The notes: generated by a model from the sequence alone, not told the origin. A stretch of 64,000 nt of DNA from Dickeya aquatica (GCF_900095885.1 NZ_LT615367.1:3844001-3908000); one strand, 5' to 3'. Shown: positions 1 to 9,127, counted from the stretch's first letter. Translations and numbers: made by a program.

Positions 1-2
1 AC

Positions 3-53
3 GATGCCGCCATCGCCCGTTACGAAGAACAGCAACCGGCGTTTCTGCGTTAA
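3..53 (+). CDS. 3' end of an unidentified gene (partial)
   Basis: An open frame enters from outside the window and stops at TAA 51-53. The visible 16 residues end in EEQQPAFLR. This is too little to assign a family. It is called coding because the frame is open from the first complete codon, has typical codon use for the region, and is followed at once by a structured spacer. Confidence 0.5.
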   Translation, partial: DAAIARYEEQQPAFLR

Positions 54-419
54 TTCGGCTCTGTGGGCTTTTGGCTTACAGACAAAACGACTTAAGCGCA
101 GGCAAAGCGATTTCAGGCATCCAAACTGCGCTGAGGTGGACGACTTCGCCGGGTGAGCCGCATGGATGCGGCGAAAGCCCGTGCCGCGTATGGAACGCGT
201 CACGGGCGGCCCGAACAGCGAAGGCGAACGCCGAAGGTACCGCGTTAGCGGCGCAGTTTAGCCTCCAGCCAGTGGTCAAGGAGAGGCGGCGTTTGAGCCT
301 CTCCTTGTCGTGCGTGCGACGGTGCTGCAAAGGGAGAATCGCCGTTATCGCGCACGAAACCTCCCACCAGTCTTGCATAAGCTCCTCAAGCAACAAAACA
401 CGGCGGTTTGCCAACAAAC
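54..419. repeat. Structured, GC-rich spacer; candidate dispersed repeat element
   Basis: This 366-bp gap contains several nested inverted repeats: GCCGCAT/ATGCGGC at 157-172, CCCGTG/CACGGG with an inner GCGT/ACGC at 178-206, GGCG/CGCC around 222-231, and a perfect 10-bp stem AAGGAGAGGC/GCCTCTCCTT at 278-306 with a 9-nt loop. Overlapping open frames of more than 110 codons on both strands span it, but they look like by-products of the palindromic GC-rich sequence. The series of hairpins resembles non-coding dispersed repeats found between genes in soft-rot enterobacteria. I cannot check copy number here. The long 278-306 hairpin could also end transcription of the upstream gene, although no T-run follows. 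Confidence 0.45.
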
Positions 420-1322
420 TCAATGTGGACGCGGGCCCCGGCTCCAGTAGGCCATGAACGTGATGGCATCCTGTGCGCCCCCTTTTTCTGCCAGCAGATA
501 GCGGCGCAATGCTTTCACCGCAGAGGATTCCGCCGCCACCCAGCCAAAGAACTGACCTTGCTGCGCGCTGGCCGGTTGCCAGACTTTTTCCCCCTCGGCG
601 ATATCCTCAACCGTCACCGGATGTGATACGGCTTGCGCTGTCGGGCATGACCAATGCCGCGCGGCTTCCAGCAAACGCTCACCATAGGTTGCGCCCGTGC
701 CTTCGCGCGGCAGCCACACCACCTCGGCAAACGGCAACGTGCGATAGTCATCGGTGCAATCCGCCTGTAACGGTACTTCGATGAACGCCTGCACCTGCGG
801 CGGGTTATCCTGCCGCGCCAGTTGCTCAAGAATACTCTTGATGGCCGGTAGCGCCGTTTCATCGCCCATCAGTAACACCTGCCGGGTCAGTGCTGACTGC
901 ACCCACTCATAGCCGCCGTTATCACCGGCATAATCCCCACGCGGCGCGACCACCTGCAAACGCGCACCGGGCTCGGCACCCAGCGCCCAGGCGGAAGCCG
1001 GGCCTTCGGTGCCGTGCGCGACAAACTCTACCGTCATCTCACCGCGCTCGGTATCCAGCGCACGCAGCGTATAGGTACGCGCAATCGGGCGCTGTGCTTT
1101 GGGCAGCGCCTGCGCCAGCTTGTACCACTCGCCTGTCGGCGGCAGGCTTGACGGCGTGCCATCTTCCGCAGGCAACAGCACTTTGATGCGCTGATCCGGC
1201 GCACAGATTTTCATCTCTTTGACCGCCTCGCCCTGTAACACACACGCTATCAGAGACGGCGTCAGCAAGACCTTGTGCGCCAATGTGACATCAAAGACTC
1301 TATATTCCTTTACCCCAGCCAT
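420..1322 (-). CDS. Siderophore-interacting protein, NAD(P)H-dependent ferric-siderophore reductase (ViuB/YqjH family)
   Basis: This 300-residue cytoplasmic flavoprotein is expected to reduce Fe(III)-siderophore complexes after import, releasing Fe(II). The N-terminal part is the FAD-binding SIP domain, with the flavin motif RTYTLR at about residues 82-87. The C-terminal part carries the LLMGDETALPAI segment typical of the SIP nucleotide-binding domain. The frame is open further upstream. ATG at 1322 is preferred because AGGTG lies about 10 nt before it and the protein then begins MAGVKEYRV, as usual in the family. A near-consensus Fur box lies about 90 bp upstream, which supports an iron-starvation role. 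The natural siderophore cannot be inferred. Confidence 0.88.
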   Translation of the reverse strand: MAGVKEYRVFDVTLAHKVLLTPSLIACVLQGEAVKEMKICAPDQRIKVLLPAEDGTPSSLPPTGEWYKLAQALPKAQRPIARTYTLRALDTERGEMTVEFVAHGTEGPASAWALGAEPGARLQVVAPRGDYAGDNGGYEWVQSALTRQVLLMGDETALPAIKSILEQLARQDNPPQVQAFIEVPLQADCTDDYRTLPFAEVVWLPREGTGATYGERLLEAARHWSCPTAQAVSHPVTVEDIAEGEKVWQPASAQQGQFFGWVAAESSAVKALRRYLLAEKGGAQDAITFMAYWSRGPRPH

Positions 1323-1411
1323 AACGCTGCTCACCTCTTGATTACACCGGTTTTCGCCACCCGGCCTGAACATGGCAAGTGGCTTTCCGCTCTGTTTTAC
1401 CAGCACTTCAT

Positions 1412-1430
1412 GGTAATGAGAAGCATTATT
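1412..1430 (-). promoter_or_regulatory. Fur box upstream of the siderophore-interacting protein gene
   Basis: GGTAATGAGAAGCATTATT matches the 19-bp Fur consensus GATAATGATAATCATTATC at 15 of 19 positions. A weaker GAGAATAACAAC-type half element follows at about 1431-1450. The site lies upstream of the minus-strand SIP gene and predicts repression by Fe-Fur. Confidence 0.75.
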
Positions 1431-1551
1431 GATATGTTGTTATTCTCATCACGCCTCACTGCCTGGTGCCGGTTTGCCCGTGGGATCACGGTTTTTACCA
1501 CCGCTTTTCGCCTATGCTGGGCTTTCAAGACTCACGAGATAAGGAGGGCTC

Positions 1552-1662
1552 ATGACACGTATCATCCGGTGTTATCGACAGAACCTCTGTGGCGACTGCC
1601 GCCCCTGGTTCAATATCGACCATCGTCTGACCAATGATTTTCCCCGCCCGTTTCATGCCTGA
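1552..1662 (+). CDS. tnaC: Tryptophanase operon leader peptide TnaC
   Basis: ATG at 1552 follows a strong AAGGAGG site (1541-1547) and encodes 36 residues. The core reads WFNIDHRLTNDFP: Trp19, Asp23 and Pro31. The W-to-D spacing (4) and D-to-P spacing (8) are exactly those of E. coli TnaC (W12, D16, P24), where these residues stall the ribosome when free tryptophan is bound. Unlike E. coli, the stop does not follow the critical proline; five residues (RPFHA) come in between. Known for the family: stalling at the leader stop blocks Rho and allows tnaA transcription. The ORF lies 140 bp before tnaA, the expected position. I did not find a clear boxA. Confidence 0.85.
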   Translation: MTRIIRCYRQNLCGDCRPWFNIDHRLTNDFPRPFHA

Positions 1663-1802
1663 GTCAGCCGCGCGCTGACCTTCCGTTGTTCTGTCCATCT
1701 GGCGCATAACCGCCTGATTTTATTGCATTGACAAAACATTCAACTGACGCCACATCCGAAACGTGGTGCCGTTGCGCCCCTGCGGGCGAGAGGAGAGATT
1801 GC

Positions 1803-3203
1803 ATGAAACGTATTCCTGAACCTTTTCGTATCAAAATGGTAGAAAACATCCGTATGACCAACCGCGCCGAGCGGGAGAAAGCCTTGCAGGAAGCAGGCTA
1901 TAACCCGTTTTTGCTGCGTAGCGAGGATGTGTATATCGACCTGCTGACCGACTCCGGCACCGGTGCCATGAGCGACCGCCAGTGGGCCGGGCTAATGATG
2001 GGTGATGAAGCCTATGCCGGGTCGCGCAACTACTACCATTTGTGTGAAAAAGTGCAAACGTTGCTGGGCTACCCCTTTACGATTCCCACCCATCAGGGCC
2101 GTGGTGCCGAGCAAATTCTGTTCCCCTGCCTGATAGCCAAAAAACAGCGCGCCGGCGGCGGCAAAAAACCGGTGTTTATTTCCAATTTCCATTTTGATAC
2201 CACCGCCGCCCACGTTGAGCTCAACGGCGCGCGCGCCATTAACGTCGTCACGCCGAAAGCCTTTGACACCACCACCTATTACGACTGGAAAGGCGACTTC
2301 GACCTCGACCTGTTACAGACGACGATTGAGCAGCATGGCGCAGACAACGTGGTGGCTATCATCACCACCGTCACCTGTAACAGCTCCGGCGGCCAGCCGA
2401 TTTCAATGGGTAACATGCGTGAGGTGTATCGCATCGCGCAGCAGCACGGCATCCCGGTGGTGATTGACTCTGCCCGTTTTTGTGAAAATGCCTGGTTCAT
2501 CAAACAGCGTGAAGCCGGTTATGAAAACCGCTCCATCAAAGCGATCGTCCATGAGATGTACCAATATGGCGATATGCTGACCATGTCAGCGAAGAAAGAT
2601 CCGATGGTGAACATTGGTGGCCTGTGCTGTTTTCGCAGCGATGAAGAACTGTTCAACGAGGTGCGCATTCGCTGCGTGCCGATGGAAGGCTTCGTCACCT
2701 ATGGCGGGCTGGCCGGGCGCGACATGGAAGCGCTGGCGATAGGGCTTGAGGAAGGCATGAACGAAGATTACCTGACCTACCGCATCGGCCAGGTGACGTA
2801 TCTTGGCGAGCGCCTGCGCGCAGGCGGTATTCCGATTCAATACCCGGTGGGCGGCCATGCGGTATTTGTCGATGCGAAAAAGCTGCTGCCGCACATTCCT
2901 GCCGAGCAGTTCCCGGCACAGGCGCTCAATAACGCGCTCTATCTGGAAGCCGGTATTCGCAGCGTGGAAATCGGCTCATTACTGCTGGGGCGCGACCCGG
3001 ATACCGGCGAACAGAAACCTTCGCCGCTGGAGTTGCTGCGCCTGACCATTCCGCGCCGCGTCTACACCAACGACCACATGGACTACATCGCCGATTCGCT
3101 GATTGCCCTCAAAGAGAGAGCCAGCAGTATCAAAGGGCTGACGTTTACCTATGAACCGCCGGTACTACGTCACTTCGTCGCCCGGCTAAAACCGCTGGAA
3201 TAA
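1803..3203 (+). CDS. tnaA: Tryptophanase (L-tryptophan indole-lyase)
   Basis: PLP enzyme of 466 aa that cleaves L-tryptophan to indole, pyruvate and ammonia in the cytoplasm. It has family landmarks [11 protein letters not shown] (about 94-104), [17 protein letters not shown] (about 222-238), the Schiff-base lysine in MSAKKDPM (Lys265) and [15 protein letters not shown] near the C-terminus. These match tryptophanases better than the sister tyrosine phenol-lyases, for example [12 protein letters not shown] rather than the ERG-type segment. ATG 1803 is chosen because AGGAGAG (1791-1797) precedes it and [11 protein letters not shown] is the usual family start. The open frame extends 25 codons upstream without a site. 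It is led by tnaC. No tnaB permease follows; the next locus is sgrS/sgrR. Confidence 0.95.
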   Translation: MKRIPEPFRIKMVENIRMTNRAEREKALQEAGYNPFLLRSEDVYIDLLTDSGTGAMSDRQWAGLMMGDEAYAGSRNYYHLCEKVQTLLGYPFTIPTHQGRGAEQILFPCLIAKKQRAGGGKKPVFISNFHFDTTAAHVELNGARAINVVTPKAFDTTTYYDWKGDFDLDLLQTTIEQHGADNVVAIITTVTCNSSGGQPISMGNMREVYRIAQQHGIPVVIDSARFCENAWFIKQREAGYENRSIKAIVHEMYQYGDMLTMSAKKDPMVNIGGLCCFRSDEELFNEVRIRCVPMEGFVTYGGLAGRDMEALAIGLEEGMNEDYLTYRIGQVTYLGERLRAGGIPIQYPVGGHAVFVDAKKLLPHIPAEQFPAQALNNALYLEAGIRSVEIGSLLLGRDPDTGEQKPSPLELLRLTIPRRVYTNDHMDYIADSLIALKERASSIKGLTFTYEPPVLRHFVARLKPLE

Positions 3204-3214
3204 CGCCGCACCAT

Positions 3215-3545
3215 AAAAAAAGCCAGCGGAACAGGCCGCTGGCTGGTGAACAGCACCATTACTCAGAACTGTGTGGCGGTGAACCGCCACGTTATTTAGC
3301 ACCACCGGATGTGATATCCGTCAGCGTTAACCGATGACGTGTCGTTATAACCAGTGGCGATACGTCTTCTCATCCATCTGTGCGATGTGCCATTGCGTGG
3401 CCTGTAGCAATATGGCCATCCGCTCGGCCTCACTCAACCGCGCCAGGCCACAACCGATGCCGCGACACAGCCAGTAGCGATAGAAATACAATAATCGGTT
3501 CATATTGCCCCCCTCAGATAACTCCCCTTCGCTGTCATCAAGTAT
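3215..3545 (-). ncRNA. sgrS: SgrS sugar-phosphate stress small RNA
   Basis: The region is divergent from sgrR, as in E. coli. Reading the minus strand there is a TATATT -10 (3552-3557), a start near 3540-3545, the sgrT reading frame, then the seed CTGAGTAATGGTG (3254-3266). The seed is almost identical to the E. coli SgrS segment CTGAGTATTGGTG that pairs with the ptsG ribosome-binding site. A GTGGCGG/CCGCCAC hairpin (3273-3290) precedes the seed. An intrinsic terminator, AGCCAGCGG/CCGCTGGCT (3221-3244) followed by seven U, ends the RNA. The family represses PTS glucose import together with Hfq and RNase E when sugar phosphates accumulate, and is activated by SgrR. The predicted length of about 330 nt exceeds the 227 nt of E. 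coli. The 5' end is approximate. Confidence 0.85.
3345..3503 (-). CDS. sgrT: SgrT-like small protein encoded within SgrS
   Basis: A 52-residue frame starts at ATG 3503, behind a strong GAGGGGGG site, inside the 5' half of SgrS, exactly where E. coli has sgrT (43 aa). The protein begins MNRLLYFYRYWLC and ends TYRHWL. It has an aromatic N-terminal stretch like E. coli SgrT (MRQFYQHYF), but overall similarity is low and it is longer. In E. coli SgrT inhibits glucose uptake through PtsG. The identification rests mainly on position and translation signals. Confidence 0.7.
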   Translation of the reverse strand: MNRLLYFYRYWLCRGIGCGLARLSEAERMAILLQATQWHIAQMDEKTYRHWL

Positions 3546-3601
3546 CCGCGTAATATAGGGAAAAATATATTGATGAGCTTAAGCCGTGGAGTTCCTCTTT
3601 T

Positions 3602-5275
3602 ATGCCTTCGCCACCGATGTCTTCGCCCCGTCTGCAACAACAATTCATCCGGCTCTGGCAGTGCCTGCAAGGCCAGGATACCGACACCACGCTGCAACAA
3701 CTGGCCGGATTGCTGCATTGCTCACGCCGCCACATCCGCTCGTTGCTCGGCGCGATGCAACAGCAAGGCTGGCTGACCTGGCAGGCGCAGGCCGGACGAG
3801 GTAAACACTCACGCCTGTGCTTTCTCTACACCGGGTTGACCCTGCAACAACAGCGCGCCGAAGACCTGCTTGAGCAAGACCGCATTGACCAACTGGTGCA
3901 GTTGCTGGGTGATAAAGACGCCGTGCGCCAGATGGTGCTGTCCCATCTGGGCCGCCGCGTGCGTCAGGGACGCCACCTGCTGCGCATCCTCTACTACCGG
4001 CCGATGCTGAACCTGTTACCCGGCAGTGCGCTGCGCCGCTCGGAAACGCATCTGGCACGCCAGATTTTCAGCGGCCTGACCCAGCTAAATGAGGAAAATG
4101 GGGAACTGCTGGCGGATATCGCCCACCATTGGCAGGCGCTGTCGCCGCTGCACTGGCGTTTTTACCTGCGCCCTGCCGTCCGGTTTCATCATGGCAGGGA
4201 GCTGACGATGGAGGATGTTATCGCCTCGCTAAACCGGCTAAAGCCACTGGCACTGTTTTCGCACCTGACAGACATCCGCTCGCCGATGCCGTTCGTGCTG
4301 GATATCCACCTCAATATGCCAGACCGCTGGCTGCCGTGGTTACTGGGCAGCGTGGCGGCGATGATGCTGCCCAAAGAGTGGCCGACGTTACCCGATTTTA
4401 TGCGCCAGCCAATTGGCACCGGGCCGTATCAGGTGGTCCGCAACAGCCCCGACCAGCTCAAAATAGACGCCTTTGATGATTACTTCGGCTACCGGGCGCT
4501 GATTGACGAGGTGAGCATCTGGGTGCTGCCCGATGCGCCGGTGATCCCCGCCTGCACCGTCACGCTGCAAGGTGATGACACCCTCGATAATGAGCTGGAA
4601 AACCGGCTGGAAGAAGGGTGCTATTTCCTGCTGTTTGACCGCCGCTCCCCGGCCATGACTGACACGGATGTGCGCCACTGGTTATCTCAGGTACTCAGCC
4701 CGGTGGCGATGTTAAGTCTGGCGCAAAGCCCCTACCAGAGCGATTGGTCGCCCGCCTATGGCCTGCTGCCACGCTGGCATCACAGCCCGCCGCGCAGGGT
4801 GCGCGACAAACCCATCGGCCTGACCGAGCTGACCCTCAGCTGTTATCGTGACCACCCGGAATACGCGGTGATAAGCCGGATCATGCAGCAATTGCTGGCC
4901 GCGCACGGCGTGAAGCTGACGCTGCGCACGCTGGAGTTCGACGCGTGGTGCCAGGGAGAAGAGGCCGGTGATCTCTGGCTTGGCAGCGCCAATTTTTATC
5001 TGCCGCTGGAGTTTTCCGTCTTCGCCATGCTGTGCGAGCTACCGCTTTTGCGCCACTGCCTGGCTGATGGTGAGCTTGATGGGCTCACCCGTCAATGGCA
5101 TCAGGGCGAGCTGGATCTGGCGCAGTGGTGCCAATCACTGGTGTGCGATGCGGCCATTCACCCGCTGTTCCACCACTGGCTGCGCCTGCAAGGGCAGGCC
5201 AACATGCGCGGCCTGCGCATGAACACGCTGGGCTGGTTTGATTTTAAATCCGCCTGGTTTGCACCGGGGGACTAG
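3602..5275 (+). CDS. sgrR: SgrR, transcriptional activator of sgrS
   Basis: 557 aa. Residues 1-115 form the winged-helix DNA-binding domain ([17 protein letters not shown] start, [10 protein letters not shown] helix). The remainder is a solute-binding-protein-like domain (SBP_bac_5) proposed to sense sugar phosphate. Near-identical blocks to E. coli SgrR include [17 protein letters not shown] and the C-terminal [20 protein letters not shown] 3602 has GGAG about 10 nt upstream; ATG 3617 is a possible alternative. It activates the divergent sgrS and sits just upstream of thiBPQ, as in E. coli. A short GC hairpin followed by TTTT (5304-5320) may end its transcript. Confidence 0.95.
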   Translation: MPSPPMSSPRLQQQFIRLWQCLQGQDTDTTLQQLAGLLHCSRRHIRSLLGAMQQQGWLTWQAQAGRGKHSRLCFLYTGLTLQQQRAEDLLEQDRIDQLVQLLGDKDAVRQMVLSHLGRRVRQGRHLLRILYYRPMLNLLPGSALRRSETHLARQIFSGLTQLNEENGELLADIAHHWQALSPLHWRFYLRPAVRFHHGRELTMEDVIASLNRLKPLALFSHLTDIRSPMPFVLDIHLNMPDRWLPWLLGSVAAMMLPKEWPTLPDFMRQPIGTGPYQVVRNSPDQLKIDAFDDYFGYRALIDEVSIWVLPDAPVIPACTVTLQGDDTLDNELENRLEEGCYFLLFDRRSPAMTDTDVRHWLSQVLSPVAMLSLAQSPYQSDWSPAYGLLPRWHHSPPRRVRDKPIGLTELTLSCYRDHPEYAVISRIMQQLLAAHGVKLTLRTLEFDAWCQGEEAGDLWLGSANFYLPLEFSVFAMLCELPLLRHCLADGELDGLTRQWHQGELDLAQWCQSLVCDAAIHPLFHHWLRLQGQANMRGLRMNTLGWFDFKSAWFAPGD

Positions 5276-5351
5276 ACGACAGGCGTAAGGAATATCGCCC
5301 GCCGCGCGAATCGCGCTTTTCCTGCTGTAACGAACCCTCTACAATAGCGCC

Positions 5352-5448
5352 GTTCTCAACGGGGTGCGCCTGGGCATTGTGTCATGGGCCGCTGAGAAAA
5401 TACCCGTCGAACCTGATCCGGTTAATACCGGCGAAGGGATTTGAGATT
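5352..5448 (+). promoter_or_regulatory. TPP riboswitch (THI element) of the thiBPQ operon
   Basis: All conserved blocks are present in order: closing helix TCTCAA (5354-5359) with TTGAGA (5441-5446), GGGGTGC, then GCTGAGA, then the thiamine-pyrophosphate core ACCTGATCCGG, and ACCGG..GAAGGGA. It lies about 55 nt before the GTG start of thiB. Known: TPP binding represses thiamine transport genes. No intrinsic terminator lies between aptamer and start, so control is probably at translation initiation. Confidence 0.95.
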
Positions 5449-5502
5449 GCATACTTTGCCTGCTCAAAGACCTTTGCCGCCTTCAACATATTGGAGCGCA
5501 AA

Positions 5503-6498
5503 GTGCTTAAACATTCTCTTACTGCCTTGATGTCCTGCCTGCTGGTGCTCAGTGCCCCGGCGTTCGCCAAATCCACCCTCACGGTCTACACCTACGAGTC
5601 ATTCTCCTCTGAATGGGGCCCAGGCCCGTCTATCAAGACCGCATTTGAAAAAACCTGTGACTGCGAACTGAAATTCGTGGCGCTGGAAGATGGTGTGGCG
5701 CTGCTCAACCGTCTGCGCATGGAAGGTAAAAACACCCCGGCCGACGTGGTACTGGGGCTGGATAACAATCTGGTGCAGGCGGCAGAACAAACCGGGCTGT
5801 TTGCCAAACACGGTATCGATACGGGTGCGTTAGCGGTGCCCGGCGGCTGGCAAAACGCCACGTTCCTGCCCTTTGACTACGGTTACTTTGCCTTTGTCTA
5901 CAACAAAGACAAACTGAAAAACCCGCCTGCCAGCCTCAAAGAGCTGGTAGAAGGGCCGCAGGCGTGGAAAGTGATTTATGAAGATCCGCGCACCAGCACG
6001 CCGGGCCTGGGGCTGCTACTGTGGATGCAAAAAGTGTACGGCGATAACGCGCCGGATGCCTGGCAGAAACTGGCGGCGAAAACCGTCACCGTTACCAAAG
6101 GCTGGAGCGAGGCCTATGGCCTGTTCCTGAAAGGCGAGGCGGATTTGGTGCTCAGTTACACCACGTCTCCGGCTTACCATGTAATTGCCGAGAAGAAAGA
6201 GAACTATGCGGCAGCGAACTTTAGCGAAGGCCACTACCTGCAAGTGGAAGTCGCCGCACCGCTGGCAGGCAGCAAAAACCCGCAACTGGCGGCGCAGTTC
6301 CTGCAATTTATGGTCAGCCCGACGGTTCAAAACCTGATCCCGACCACCAACTGGATGTATCCGGCTATCCGTACCGATCTGCCCGCAGGCTATCAAAACT
6401 TATCCGTACCGGCCAACGCACTGACCTTTAGCGCTCAGCAGGTCGCAGAACAGCGTGCCGGTTGGGTGCAGGCATGGCAACGCGCCGTCAGCCGTTGA
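5503..6498 (+). CDS. thiB: Thiamine/TPP ABC transporter, periplasmic binding protein
   Basis: 331 aa with a signal peptide ending in AFA (residues 20-22) before KSTLTVYTYESF. The body matches E. coli ThiB almost block for block (ELKFVALEDGV, LDNNLVQAA, GLGLLLWMQKVYGD, TKGWSEAYGLFLKGE). It captures thiamine and its phosphates in the periplasm for ThiPQ. GTG 5503 is preferred because TTGGAG (5491-5496) precedes it and it yields the family-type N-terminus LKHSL. The frame is open further upstream into the riboswitch. It is translationally coupled to thiP, whose start lies 25 bp inside this gene. Confidence 0.95.
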   Translation: MLKHSLTALMSCLLVLSAPAFAKSTLTVYTYESFSSEWGPGPSIKTAFEKTCDCELKFVALEDGVALLNRLRMEGKNTPADVVLGLDNNLVQAAEQTGLFAKHGIDTGALAVPGGWQNATFLPFDYGYFAFVYNKDKLKNPPASLKELVEGPQAWKVIYEDPRTSTPGLGLLLWMQKVYGDNAPDAWQKLAAKTVTVTKGWSEAYGLFLKGEADLVLSYTTSPAYHVIAEKKENYAAANFSEGHYLQVEVAAPLAGSKNPQLAAQFLQFMVSPTVQNLIPTTNWMYPAIRTDLPAGYQNLSVPANALTFSAQQVAEQRAGWVQAWQRAVSR

Positions 6499-8099
6499 TA
6501 ACATCCCGGCGTTTTCTTGCCGGAGCACTGTGGCCGGGCGTTTTCGCCGCCGGGCTGCTGTGCGCCACCGCGTTGCTGGCATTCGGCGCGCTGTGGTACG
6601 AGGCGGGCGATGCCCCCTGGCTCGCCTTATGGCAAGACCACTACCTGTGGCACGTTCTGCGTTTTAGCGTCTGGCAGGCGCTGCTGTCTTCAGCGCTCTC
6701 GCTGGGGCCGGCCTTGCTGCTTGCCAGGGCGTTATACCGCCGCCGTTTTCCCGGCCACCGCTGGCTATTGCGCCTGTGCGCCATGACGCTGGTGCTGCCG
6801 GTGCTGGTGGCAGTCTTCGGCCTGTTACGGGTCTATGGCCGCGAGGGCTGGCTGGCGCACGCGCTGGCCCTGTTCGGTCTTCCCTATACGTTTTCGCCCT
6901 ATGGCTTGCCGGGCATTTTACTGGCCCACGTCTTTTTTAATCTGCCGCTGGCAACGCGGCTGTTTTTACAAACGCTGGAAAATATTCCCACCGAACAACG
7001 CCAGTTGGCCGCCCAGCTTGGCCTGCGCGGCATGGACTTTTTTCGGCTGGTGGAGTGGCCGTGGCTGCGCCGCCAGTTGCTGCCCGCAGGCGCGCTGATT
7101 TTTATGCTCTGTTTTTCAAGCTTTGCCACCGTACTGGCGCTCGGCGGCGGCCCGCAGGCCACCACCCTTGAACTGGCGATTTATCAGGCCCTGAGCTTTG
7201 ACTATGACCCGGCGCGCGCAGCGCTGCTGGCGCTTTTGCAACTGTGTTGCTGCCTGACGCTGCTGCTCGCAAGCCAGCGCCTCAGCCACTGGCTTGCGCC
7301 AGGCACCAGCCAGCGCCTGCACTGGCGTGACCCGCAAGACAGCCGGTGGAGCCGCCTGTGCGACACGCTGATCATTACGCTGGCGCTCGCTCTGCTCTTG
7401 CCGCCGCTGCTGGCGGTGCTGGCGGATGGCATTAACCCATCGCTGCGCACCGTCTTCGCCCAGCCCGCACTCTGGCAGGCGCTGGGCACCTCGCTTAGCG
7501 TGGCACTGGCCGCCGGGATGGTGAGCGTGTGCCTGACGCTGATGCTGCTGTGGAGCAGCCGGACACTGCGCTTACGCCAGCAACCGCTGGCGGCACAATG
7601 GCTGGATCTCAGCGGCATGCTGATTCTGGCGATGCCCGGCATCGTGCTGGCGTGCGGCTTTTTTCTGCTGTTTAACCGCACAGTCGGTCTACCCTCGTCA
7701 CCTTACGCGCTGGTGGTGCTGACCAACGCCCTGCTGGCCATCCCCTACGCGATGAAAGTGCTCGAAGGCCCGATGTATGACACCGCCGCGCGCTATAACG
7801 GGCTGTGCCAGTCACTGGGTTTATGCGGCTGGCAACGGTTGAAGATGGTGGAATTGCGCGCCTTGCGTGCCCCGCTGGCACGCGCGCTCGCCTTTGCCTG
7901 TGTGCTGTCGGTAGGGGATTTTGGCATCATCGCGCTGTTTGGCAGCGAGCAGTTTCGCACCCTGCCGTATTATCTCTATCAGCAAATCGGCGCTTATCGC
8001 AGTAGCGAAGGAGCCGTCACCGCGCTGATACTGCTGGCGCTGTGTTTTCTGTTGTTTACGCTCATTGAGAAACTGGCAGGCAAGAATGATAACGCTTGA
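6474..8099 (+). CDS. thiP: Thiamine ABC transporter permease
   Basis: 541-residue inner-membrane permease built from two fused halves, each with the binding-protein-dependent transport (EAA-type) signature: [21 protein letters not shown] in the first half and the [21 protein letters not shown] region in the second. About 12 hydrophobic segments are visible. The start MATRRQPL at 6474 is that of E. coli ThiP. It overlaps thiB by 25 bp and thiQ by 14 bp, showing a tightly coupled thiBPQ operon under the upstream TPP riboswitch. Confidence 0.95.
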   Translation: MATRRQPLITSRRFLAGALWPGVFAAGLLCATALLAFGALWYEAGDAPWLALWQDHYLWHVLRFSVWQALLSSALSLGPALLLARALYRRRFPGHRWLLRLCAMTLVLPVLVAVFGLLRVYGREGWLAHALALFGLPYTFSPYGLPGILLAHVFFNLPLATRLFLQTLENIPTEQRQLAAQLGLRGMDFFRLVEWPWLRRQLLPAGALIFMLCFSSFATVLALGGGPQATTLELAIYQALSFDYDPARAALLALLQLCCCLTLLLASQRLSHWLAPGTSQRLHWRDPQDSRWSRLCDTLIITLALALLLPPLLAVLADGINPSLRTVFAQPALWQALGTSLSVALAAGMVSVCLTLMLLWSSRTLRLRQQPLAAQWLDLSGMLILAMPGIVLACGFFLLFNRTVGLPSSPYALVVLTNALLAIPYAMKVLEGPMYDTAARYNGLCQSLGLCGWQRLKMVELRALRAPLARALAFACVLSVGDFGIIALFGSEQFRTLPYYLYQQIGAYRSSEGAVTALILLALCFLLFTLIEKLAGKNDNA

Positions 8100-8778
8100 T
8101 ACGCTGACCTACGTCTACCAACACCTGCCGATGCGCTTTGATGTCACCATTGAGCCCGGTGAACGGGTTGCTGTGCTTGGCCCCAGCGGTGCAGGCAAGA
8201 GCACGCTACTGGCGCTGATAGCCGGTTTCCTGATGGCGGACAGCGGCGCACTGATACTCAACGGGCAAGACCACCGCGCCAGTGCGCCGTCACAACGCCC
8301 GGTGTCGATTTTGTTTCAGGAAAATAACCTGTTCGCCCACCTGACGCTTTGGCAGAATATCGCGCTCGGCTTACACCCCGGCCTGAAGCTGACGGCCACG
8401 CAACACGCGACGCTGCATGACATCGCCGGGCGCATGGGGTTAAGCGGTTTGCTGGAGCGCCTGCCTGCGCAGGTGTCCGGCGGTCAGCGCCAGCGGGCCG
8501 CACTGGCACGCTGCCTGATTCGCCAGCAACCGATCTTGCTGCTTGACGAACCGTTTTCCGCGCTCGACCCGGCACTGCGCCAGGAGATGCTGGCACTGGT
8601 CGAACACATCTGTCAGGAGCGCTCACTGACGCTGCTGATGGTGTCCCACCAACTGGATGATGCGCTGCGCATCGCGCCGCGTAGCCTGTTGGTTGCGCAA
8701 GGCCAGATTGGTTACGACGGCCAAACCACCATGCTGTCACACCACCCTGAAGCGGCCAGAATGCTGGGACTGGCATAA
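8086..8778 (+). CDS. thiQ: Thiamine ABC transporter ATP-binding protein
   Basis: 230 aa ATPase that powers thiamine import with ThiB and ThiP. Walker [10 protein letters not shown] at residues 32-40, Q-loop LFQENNLF, signature [14 protein letters not shown], Walker [13 protein letters not shown] and the H-loop MVSHQ are all present. ATG 8086 lies inside the end of thiP. It is the last gene of the operon; ivbL follows after about 135 bp. Confidence 0.95.
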   Translation: MITLDTLTYVYQHLPMRFDVTIEPGERVAVLGPSGAGKSTLLALIAGFLMADSGALILNGQDHRASAPSQRPVSILFQENNLFAHLTLWQNIALGLHPGLKLTATQHATLHDIAGRMGLSGLLERLPAQVSGGQRQRAALARCLIRQQPILLLDEPFSALDPALRQEMLALVEHICQERSLTLLMVSHQLDDALRIAPRSLLVAQGQIGYDGQTTMLSHHPEAARMLGLA

Positions 8779-8848
8779 CGTGCTTGCTGTCTTTGCAAAA
8801 AAAACGTGACATTCAGCACGATTTTACCTTTTTATGGTGGTAAAGCCT

Positions 8849-8881
8849 TGTCGGCTTTTCCACACCCATGCTTATATGGGT
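8849..8881 (+). promoter_or_regulatory. Possible ivbL-ilvBN promoter
   Basis: TTGTCG and TTATAT separated by 18 bp lie about 40 bp upstream of the leader peptide start. The match is moderate and no transcript evidence is visible. Confidence 0.35.
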
Positions 8882-8914
8882 GCGCTAATTAACCAAAACG
8901 AACAAAGGTTCTCC

Positions 8915-9016
8915 GTGAAACACACCGCCGCTACTTTCGCACTACTAAACAACACCGCGCTGCTTGACGCGGTCGTCGTCGTGCGCGTGGTGGTCGTGGT
9001 CGGCAGCGCGCCGTAA
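8915..9016 (+). CDS. ivbL: ilvBN operon leader peptide
   Basis: 33 codons from GTG 8915, ending AVVVVRVVVVVGSAP, almost the same as the end of E. coli IvbL (AVVVVRVVVVVGNAP). The run of nine valine codons, with leucine codons earlier in the peptide, senses charged tRNA-Val and tRNA-Leu to set attenuation of ilvBN. AAAGG lies 7 nt upstream of the GTG; no ATG is available at this position. An attenuator hairpin follows 26 bp after the stop. Confidence 0.92.
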   Translation: MKHTAATFALLNNTALLDAVVVVRVVVVVGSAP

Positions 9017-9042
9017 CGGGTTCCGAATCAAACCGAGATTCC

Positions 9043-9082
9043 AAACCCCGCCGGCGCAAGCCGAGCGGGGTTTCTGCTTTCT
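9043..9082 (+). terminator. ilvB attenuator
   Basis: AAACCCCGC (9043-9051) pairs with GCGGGGTTT (9065-9073) around a 13-nt loop, followed by CTGCTTTCT. It sits between the valine-rich leader and ilvB, the expected position of the transcription attenuator. Confidence 0.8.
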
Positions 9083-9127
9083 ACCCTCCCCGCTCTCCTG
9101 ACACCGGCTCTGAAAAAGGACAGGATT

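Noticed and set aside
71..457. Overlapping frames of 128 and 115 codons on the two strands at 71-457
   Set aside because: Both strands are open through palindromic sequence; no credible start sites; treated as a structured repeat instead.
1431..1551. CRP site in front of tnaC
   Set aside because: CRP control is expected from E. coli, and GTGGGATCAC at about 1480 looked possible, but the half-sites are 4 bp instead of 6 bp apart. Not convincing.
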